From positions 85,708,347 to 85,772,346 of the forward strand of contig NC_037089.1 of NCBI RefSeq assembly GCF_002994745.2: a stretch of DNA of 64,000 nt, read 5' to 3'. The translations under genes and the position numbers were made by a program. The notes below the pieces were generated by a model. The model worked only from the letters and a program-made list of their open reading frames with translations. It was not told the DNA's origin and ran no database searches. The stretch is from Rosa chinensis. Its lineage: Eukaryota; Streptophyta; Magnoliopsida; Rosales; Rosaceae. Of the stretch, positions 56,551-64,000 are shown piece by piece. Positions within the stretch are counted from its first letter, which is position 1. Every line of letters begins with the position of its first letter.

Positions 56551-58080
56551 ATAAAGCACACCTACACAATTTCGTGTGCGGCAACTGTATCATTGTAATG
56601 TTTCTTCTGTGTTAGTGAACAAGTTAGGGACATCTAGTTTGTATCTGTTGATATAGCTCCCTGTACTTACTGCCTAAGTTTTTGGCCGTCGCACATTAAC
56701 TACTGGAACTCATGACGACTGCTGACAAGTGATTGAGTCATGTATGTACCAAGTGTTATTGACTTAATAGAATCTCTCCACCCTCTTCTCTCCTCTATTC
56801 TTAGTAATTCGATAAGCAAATTGAAAGCCATACGGCAAGTGCTGGAGTATAAATTGTCAGTCATTGATTACTGTAGTTCTTTTGTGGTCTGTTTGTATCG
56901 CAAATCTAATCAACAGCAGCTGTAATGGTTCATTTCTGGGCCGAGCTTACTATAGCTATAAAAAGTTGCTACCGTTAGAGTTTCGGGTTTCGTTTTCTTT
57001 TAATTGATGAATGATTTGGAGAAATGTAGTTCGTGTAGAAGAAATGATGTCAAACTACTGTTGCAGTTCCATTGAGAGGGGCATCAGAGGGCCTTCTAGC
57101 GTCACATAGATGATAGATATATAGAAGGTAAGGGAGAACCATACAGCAAAAACTACAGGGCAAGAACATCGCCAATTCCAAACCCCTAAATTCTCAGTGC
57201 CCTAAAGCAGTTTTGTTCTAAAACTTGATCTGAAAGGAAATTTTGGAAATAAATAAATAAATAAATGATATTATGAGATAAGGTGAGATTCTTCAAAAGT
57301 TTTGAAAGGTGATTTTATCTTATCCATGTTAGATCACATCTCATTTAGTTTCACTATCTTGGCCCAAACTTCTCGATATATTTACCACTTGCACCTCACT
57401 TTACTGTATTGCAAGTGTGAAAGTGGAGTATCATTTGCACCGTCGGTGCATAGAATAATTTCCTTTTGTGAATCCGATTTATTATCAAAACTGAAGATTT
57501 ACATAATGCCAAATAGATGAGCTGTAGTGCAAAAAAAAAAAAAATAAATAAATAAAAGATGAAGGGCAATTATTGCTCTGACAAAAACAATTTTACCTTT
57601 AGGAAGCTCTATAATACTTCACCATATCGGTGCTCCTCAAACATCAACCGTTGAATTTAGTCAACAAGACTCATTAATGAGTTTGATCGCATATGAGTAT
57701 TGATGCTCTAGAGCACTATAGAACATTGTGTCATATCATATTTTTTCCCATTAAAAAACATTTTCTATTCCCTATGTCACTTTACTTGAAAGAGAAAGAC
57801 AGAGAATCTTTCTCCTTTCTCCATACTCTCTGAGAGTATGAAACGAACATACTTGCTCATCTCACCACTCATACCACCTCACCAAACCACACAATTAGTG
57901 TGCTCCAGTTAGGTGGTCTCTATATTTATATTCTTTATTATATATTAAAAAAATGTTATTCTCACTCTCAGTTTTATAATTCATAACTTTTTATATGCTA
58001 CTAGATCAAATAATAATATTTTCTGGTATCGGAATGAGATTATCATCGAAATTCGAGAAATAAATGAAAATAATAATTAT
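56551..58080. other. GSK3 3' region and spacer before DRM
   Basis: No gene seen. Short (AAAT)n/(TAAA)n runs lie at about 57250-57267 and 57531-57555. Confidence 0.5.
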
Positions 58081-60181
58081 TACAACGAAGAGCGAAGAGC
58101 GAGTATTTGAAATCCCAGCGTATCGCTGTGCGTCTGGGCCTAAAAGCGCACCAAAAAGCTCTGAAGTGCTCTTCTTGCTCGGTTTCCGTTACAATTTTCA
58201 AGTCCACGGATTCTGAGAGAGATTGACCGCAAATTTTCTCTCTCTAGATGCTCATCTTCTCTCTCTAAATTATGTAGCTTCTTCTGCTCGTTTTCACTGC
58301 CTCCGGTTTTGGTTTCTCAACGGCGTTGCTATCCGATTCTCTCCGTACAAGAAAGCCTTGTACGGAGGCGACGTGCATTACGACGACGGCGACGGAATCG
58401 GACTCCGGAGGTAAATTTTTGTTCCGAAGATTGGAATATTTGTAATCGCGGTAAATTTTATTGTGAAGCAATAGGTGAAATATGGTTTTGAAACGTGAAA
58501 TTGGATGGTGTGAGACTAGAACGTATTGAAATCGAAGACATTTGGCAATTTTTTGATGAAGATTTTGTGGAGAGCAATTTTTATGGGTTTATAGATGTAT
58601 AGTTTGTTTTGTTTTCTGATCTTATGCATGTTATGGTGCTAGAAAAGTATGCAGTGAACTGTTTGGGATTGTTGAGTTTTGGTTTAAGAGAGACATTCTT
58701 TAGTAGGTGTTAGCTCCGGTGAGTTCAGTGTTGTGTCATTTCATGGTTGAGTCGAGTACTAGTCAACCCTAACGCTATTGATCCTATAAGCTGGCTTGGA
58801 TTTGTACTTTGTCGATGAAGAAATGAAAATGAGGCATTTTGTTGCTTTGGTTTTAGTTTTAGGGTGATATATCCATTGTTGATAACTCTTCGTTGATCTT
58901 TAGGTCCATGTGGAAATGTGGAAAGGCATTTCACAGTATCATAATATTGAATAGTGTCCGGTGTCTTCTTTGAAGTTAAGGAACATCCAGTGAGTTCTTT
59001 CGATCTACCCTTTTGTTCAAGGTCCTAGAGAGGGTTTCTTTCCTTAGATTTCTAAAGGATTAATTCCTTTAGTTGCTTCCGCTGTTATACGGGTTATTTA
59101 TGTTGGATATTTATCCGACATTGTCCATGATAGAAAGTTGTCATCTGTGGCAACAAACCCAATTGCGACAACTCCACTAACGTTGTCTTGGGTTCTAGTA
59201 CACCCTAGTTCATAACTTGTTACATACAAAAGAGAAAAAGAAAAGAGAAGAAGTATCGAGTCAATATAAAGGAAACTTGGAAATCTTCCAGAGCATATCT
59301 GCTGGGAAGCAATTTGGCATATTAATGTCTTCCTTTACCTTGAACACACTTTCGAAACAGTTGATAGCTTCCTGGATTGTTCCTATTGCTCGATTATTTA
59401 TTTTCTACTGTTTGCATAAAGCAAGTCCCTAACCATAGTCACTGCCAGGCAGTTTAGGAAATTATGATTTGTACTCTTGCATGAGATGATGGTGATGGTG
59501 ATGGTGATGGTGATAGTGAAATGATGGACACATCTTATGTGGAACATACAATAGCGGAATAGATCTAACATATATGTAATCTTACTGGTTGGCCCTGAAT
59601 CATAAGACAGCAAGAATATTTTCCTGTGATGGTAGTCAGTGCAATTGATGAATTCACACACTGGATTTTGGGTTACTCTGTGTATGTATATGGTTTTTTC
59701 TAACTGAGGGATTGTTATGTGATATGTATATACAGATTTTTGTGTTTAAGATGATATAATCATTTATGGTTCCTTCATTTGTACTGTGCTTATTTTTTTT
59801 TAAATCCATGCAGAAACACTGCTCAGGTAGATATATTTTCAGGCCAGAGAGTGATCTTGCTTGAGCACCTTTGTAAGTTTCTATCATCAATCACATATGA
59901 AAATATCTGTATGCACAGCCAAAATGGCATCATTCAGTTGTTCTTTTCTCAGCTCTATGCTTCTATACATCTTCAATCTTCAAGTAGTATCTTTACATAG
60001 TTGCCATGAATTATATATACCTAGTTGTTTCTTTCAGAAAAAGCTTTCTGTGCAAGTTGGGGAATTAAATTATTTATTGCTTTTATGATTAAAGTTTGCC
60101 TTTGTTTGGCACTTATTCCTGCTGTGTTTTACTTGGACAGCTTGCAAACCTCTGCGCGGGTGACCATAACATTTTAAAGAC
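58081..60181 (+). promoter_or_regulatory. Promoter, non-coding first exon(s) and leader introns of the DRM gene
   Basis: A CT-rich leader (58230-58268) is followed by GACGACGGCGACGGAATCGG and a donor CCGGAG|GTAAAT at 58411, so a non-coding first exon probably ends at 58410. A second leader exon is 60141-60184 (after TTACTTGGACAG), ending in the start codon. A possible alternative leader exon lies at about 59815-59871 (after CCATGCAG, before GTAAGTTT). Open frames in this stretch are not conserved. Confidence 0.5.
59487..59515. repeat. (GATGGT)n microsatellite
   Basis: Four to five GATGGT hexamers in the leader intron of the DRM gene. Confidence 0.85.
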
Positions 60182-63100
60182 ATGGTACTTCTTTTCTGTT
60201 TGAATTTTATATTCATACTTTTCATGTAGTCCCTGATTAACATTTAGTTACCGACTCTTCATTGACTTTACTAAATTGGTGTGATTGACAGACCTTAGAA
60301 TAGGTTAAAAATATTTCACCAAAAAATAAAATAAAATTAAAGAGGTTAGAAAAGGAAAGAAAAAGAAACTTGTTGACGCTTCTATAGTGGAGTGCTTGAT
60401 GATGGTTTCTGTAAATGGTGGAATTGTAATGTGTTGGAAACTTTCTAGCCTTTGTTGGCTCTGGTCTATCAAATCTAGTATTTGCAAGTCCATATACTTT
60501 TGTTATTGCTCATTTGTGTACATAACCTTTTCAGGATGGAAATACATCTGGGGTAAACGGAAATAATGTTGACTGGGATACTGAAGATGAGCTTGACGAG
60601 ATTGAAAATTTCACTTTATCTTCTTCTTCAGCTAATCTGGGCTCTGGGGAGGTAATTGTTTTCTTATGTGATTTTTGTTAAATAAGTCAGCTTATTACTA
60701 TTAAATAGTGCGACGAATTCTATGTGGCTTTAAGACTTGAAAATGTTCTGAGATCGATGAAATGAATCTACACTGTGGTAGGTCTCATTTGAGCCTAGAT
60801 GAAATGCTTTCCGACCAAACTGAAGGACTCTATTTCCTGGAACTCATATGACCACTCTTTTTCTTTTCTTTTACCATGCCTTGCTGTATTGACTAATTTG
60901 GTTTCCCATGTGCACACTATAATCCCTTTTCTCTCATTAATTTTTATGGCTTTGATGAACTTGCAAACATTTAATGATAATATGCACAAAAGTATACATT
61001 CAGAAGCACGCATGATATTTAGACAGAGATATGGTACATATTAGATTCTGAACATGCAATTCCTTTGTTTTTTCCTCCTAAAGGGGAGCTCATCTCCACG
61101 ACCTTCCAATACCAAAGTTTTTGGTCATTTTGTCAGCATGGGATTTTCTCAAAAAATGGTTGCCAAGGCTATTCAGGAACATGGTAAGAGCATTGTACCA
61201 TATCATTCTGTGTGGTTTATGCTCGGAATGCTTCAGTTTTACCATATTTAACACACTACTTTGATAAAATATCCAGGTGAGGAAGATGCCGATTCAATTC
61301 TGGAAAGCCTTCTCTTATATAGTGTGAGTTTAAACATGTTTTCATTTACCAATGCCTTCTTGGATAGATAATTTGGGTTCGTGAGTTTGGTTGTGCCTGA
61401 TGTTCAGTTCAAAACTAATATTCTGGTTTCTGCATTCTAGCTTCCGTCAAACTGAACTTGCATGTATTAGACTAGGTGTCAATTTTGGGAGCATAACCAT
61501 GTATTGAATATTAATTCATTCTTTTTTCATTGCCAATGCTATATTGCATGCAATGCATATCAAGGAATAATAATATTCATATATTATTGTTTGAATCGGC
61601 CTTTTGGTCCTTACCTTCTTCTTTAGCTAGTCTTCTTTTGATTTAGGTGTCTGGCGGTATTTTTGTATATTTCTATGCTATCTAAACCTAATTTCCATAT
61701 CTTATCACTAGTGCAAATACATGTTTCTTATATTAACTGTCTTTTCTAATCAATCTAGTGGTCATATATTTAGGTTCCACTACATGGAAACACTACTTTT
61801 TCTTTTGCTTTGATGCCCAACATTGGTATTTCTTCCATCTTTCTTTCCTATCCTTGATATTGACGAAGAAAAAAGAAAAAAGAAATCTTTAATAGGCATC
61901 ACATTCATTTTTAAGATTTCTGGCTCTCCAATACGCTGTAGTGTTTATTATACGCCATCTGGTGGGTGACATAATCAATTGCTACCTTGCTAGATTGTTA
62001 ATCAAGTGTTTAGATTCATCTAGCGAAGAAGATTTTTACATTCTGCTGTTTTCTTGCAATTATTTTGCAGGCTCTTGAAAATTCAACTCCAGAGCAGGAT
62101 TCCCCACCTGAGCAGAGTTCTCCCCCAGAACAGTGCTTTCCTCCACAACAGCAACAAATCGATTCTGATCCCTTTTCTTCAGATTATGAGGGGAGCTTTC
62201 TGGATGGATTTTCAGATCTTGATAGCTCTGATAATGAGGTGGTTTTGTATGTCTTTAGAAATACTGATAGATGCCATCCTTTTTGCTATATTTTTTGTTT
62301 CTCTATCCTAACAAGCCACATGACATTATATAGTTTTGCAATTTTGTTAAATCTAGTATTTCCTCACCATTCTACATGTATATTCTACAATTGTGTACTT
62401 CAATATTTCATAGAAAATTTAGTTATATATTTTTTTTCTTTCAGGAAATTAGCATTCCTACATCTGAGGAGGAGAAAAAACTTGTGGCCTTGGTCAAAAT
62501 GGGGTACCCAGAATTGGAGGCTTCAATCGCAATAGAAAGATGTGGTAAAACTTGACTAGGATGTTTTTCATGCCATAGCCAGTGATTTTGGGGCCACTAT
62601 AATCCTCTGTACATTTTCTGATTCCTAGGAAAATCAACTTGGTTTACTGCTAGTTCAGTCACTTGCTGACGCCATCCGTCTATACTGGGATATCATCTCC
62701 TCCTTTGTCCTTAACTCTGTTTTCCCTCCTTCAAACATTGCAGGTGTCAACTCATCCCTTGTTGATTTGACTGATTTCATATCAGCTGCTCAGTTTTCAA
62801 GGGCAGAAGATGCCCATTTTCCCCTTGAAGAGAAGGTATTAATTTCCTTTTTAGTTGTTATCGACCTCTTGACTTTTTTTAAAGAATCATTTTTTTCTAT
62901 TGAGTCATGTTTGGTATATTGTAATTGCTGGTTCTATTTTTACAGCCTAGACGTCTTCACATTGATGACAAGAAGAAAAGGAAACTCTGTGAATATGCCA
63001 TGTCGAAAAGAAAGAAGAAGGTGGGGCTTGGAAATGGGATCATTGAGGAAGATGATGAGGCACTTCATCTCCCAAATCCAATGATTGGATTCGGAACTCC

Positions 63101-64000
63101 AACACATCTTTGTCAAATCCACAGGAGTATTCCAGAGGCAGCCACAGGAGCTCCTTATTTCTACTATGAAAATGTGGCATTGACTCCTAAAGGGGTTTGG
63201 AACACAATATCCCGATTTCTCTATGATATCCAGCCTGAATTTGTTGATTCCAAGTACTTCTGTGCGGCTGCTAGGAAAAGAGGTTATGTTCATAATCTCC
63301 CAATAGAGAACAGGTTTCCTCTCATTCCCCTTCCACCGCAGACTATTTTTGATGCATTTCCCATGACAAGGAGATGGTGGCCTAGTTGGGACGAGCGCAA
63401 ACAGCTGAATTGCCTACAGACTTGCATTGCTAGTGCAAAGTTGACTGAGAGGATCAGGCTGGCTCTTAAGGATTATGATGAAGATGAGATTCCACCAGAA
63501 AGAGTCCGACGGTATGTTCTATATGAATGCCGCAAGTGGAATCTTGTGTGGGTAGGAAAGAACAAGGTTGCCCCATTGGAGCCTGATGAGGTGGAAACAC
63601 TTTTGGGGTTTCCGAGGAACCATACAAGGGGAATAAGTAGGACTGATAGATACAAGTCACTCGGGAATTCATTCCAGGTAAAGTTTTGTTTACTTTCATG
63701 CGCCTTTAAAATTTCTATCTTCCTTATTATCCATTATACATATCCAATGATAACCCCTGAATACTTCAAAAAATTCTATTTGCTTTGATTTTGGTTTCTT
63801 CGTATGTAGCAGCGTGGTACTTTTGAGTGGATATCTGTGATTCAACTTTACTTTTAATTAAAGTTAATGTTTCAACCTTGCTATCAATTCTCACACGTCC
63901 CAACATCTTCAAACTAAAATCACTTGTGTGGGTTGGATATCCTATGTGCTATTGTAGTTTGCTTATGGGTTCATTGGCATTTATACTTTTGATTGCCACA
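60182..64000 (+). CDS. DRM2: DRM-type de novo cytosine-5 DNA methyltransferase (domains rearranged), 3' end outside window
   Basis: Coding exons: 60182-60184 (ATG alone), 60535-60651, 61084-61183, 61277-61323, 62071-62238, 62445-62544, 62744-62835 and 62946-63677, giving 453 residues before the window ends in the next intron. It adds methyl groups in all contexts in RNA-directed DNA methylation. Two UBA domains are visible: NTKVFGHFVSMGFSQKMVAK (about 55-95) and KLVALVKMGYPELEASIAIE (about 155-200), with a PPEQ-rich linker between. The methyltransferase part has the rearranged order: GAPYFYYENVALTPKGVW, FCAAARKRGYVHNLPIENRF, RRWWPSWDERKQLNCLQTCI, YECRKWNLVWVGKNKVAPLE, LLGFPRNHTRGISRTDRYKS and LGNSFQ come first. 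The catalytic PC motif would lie in the missing exons, so DRM1/2 versus the inactive DRM3 class cannot be decided; close match to the active class is my guess. Confidence 0.92.

Overview
This window is nuclear DNA from a flowering plant, most likely a eudicot. Genes have many GT-AG introns and sit in AT-rich spacers full of (CT)n/(GA)n and (TA)n microsatellites. Several products are plant-specific: a SHAGGY-type kinase, a DRM DNA methyltransferase, an R2R3-MYB, chloroplast bL12 and peroxisomal-type MDHAR. Protein style and gene structure would fit a rosid such as Rosaceae, but that is an impression only.

Layout. 0-12 kb: a small Cys-rich plant-specific protein (+, probably with a 2.8-kb 5'UTR intron), a universal stress protein (+, 4 exons) and a long PWWP-domain protein (-, one coding exon). 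12.3-15.2 kb: decayed DNA with a broken F-box gene and a partial segmental duplication. 15.7-20.7 kb: chloroplast ribosomal protein bL12 (-), tRNA-Pro(UGG) (-) and a 7-exon tail-anchored monodehydroascorbate reductase (-). 20.9-29 kb: gene-poor, with a probable solo LTR, a ~0.55-kb non-coding sequence present twice, microsatellites and a complete Tourist-like MITE. 29-33.3 kb: a MYB21/MYB24-type (subgroup 19) R2R3-MYB (-) with a 3.5-kb second intron. 33.4-37.6 kb: gene-poor, with an orphan first-exon fragment. 37.6-43.4 kb: ARF1-type GTPase (-) and chloroplast peptide deformylase PDF1B (+), divergently arranged. 44.3-46.7 kb: a GH28 polygalacturonase-like protein (-). 48.8-49.8 kb: a complete 970-bp Mutator-like element with 134-bp TIRs, a 9-bp target duplication and a PPR-like fragment inside, i.e. 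a Pack-MULE. 53.2-56.6 kb: group-I GSK3/SHAGGY kinase (+, 12 coding exons). 58.1-64 kb: DRM-type de novo cytosine methyltransferase (+), cut off by the window end before its catalytic region.

The genes are unrelated single-copy-looking loci rather than a cluster: organelle functions (bL12, PDF1B, MDHAR), trafficking (ARF), signalling (GSK3, USP), chromatin (PWWP, DRM), cell wall (polygalacturonase) and flower development (MYB). I found no new multi-gene system. The most notable signals are the Pack-MULE, the Tourist MITE, a GC-AG last intron in ARF whose use gives exactly the 181-residue family length, a DRM start codon that is the last codon of an exon, the duplicated non-coding block near the MYB gene, and an interleaved inverted repeat in the USP intron. 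Splice sites were placed by hand from GT/AG consensus, reading frame and family knowledge; total CDS lengths are multiples of three for every complete gene.
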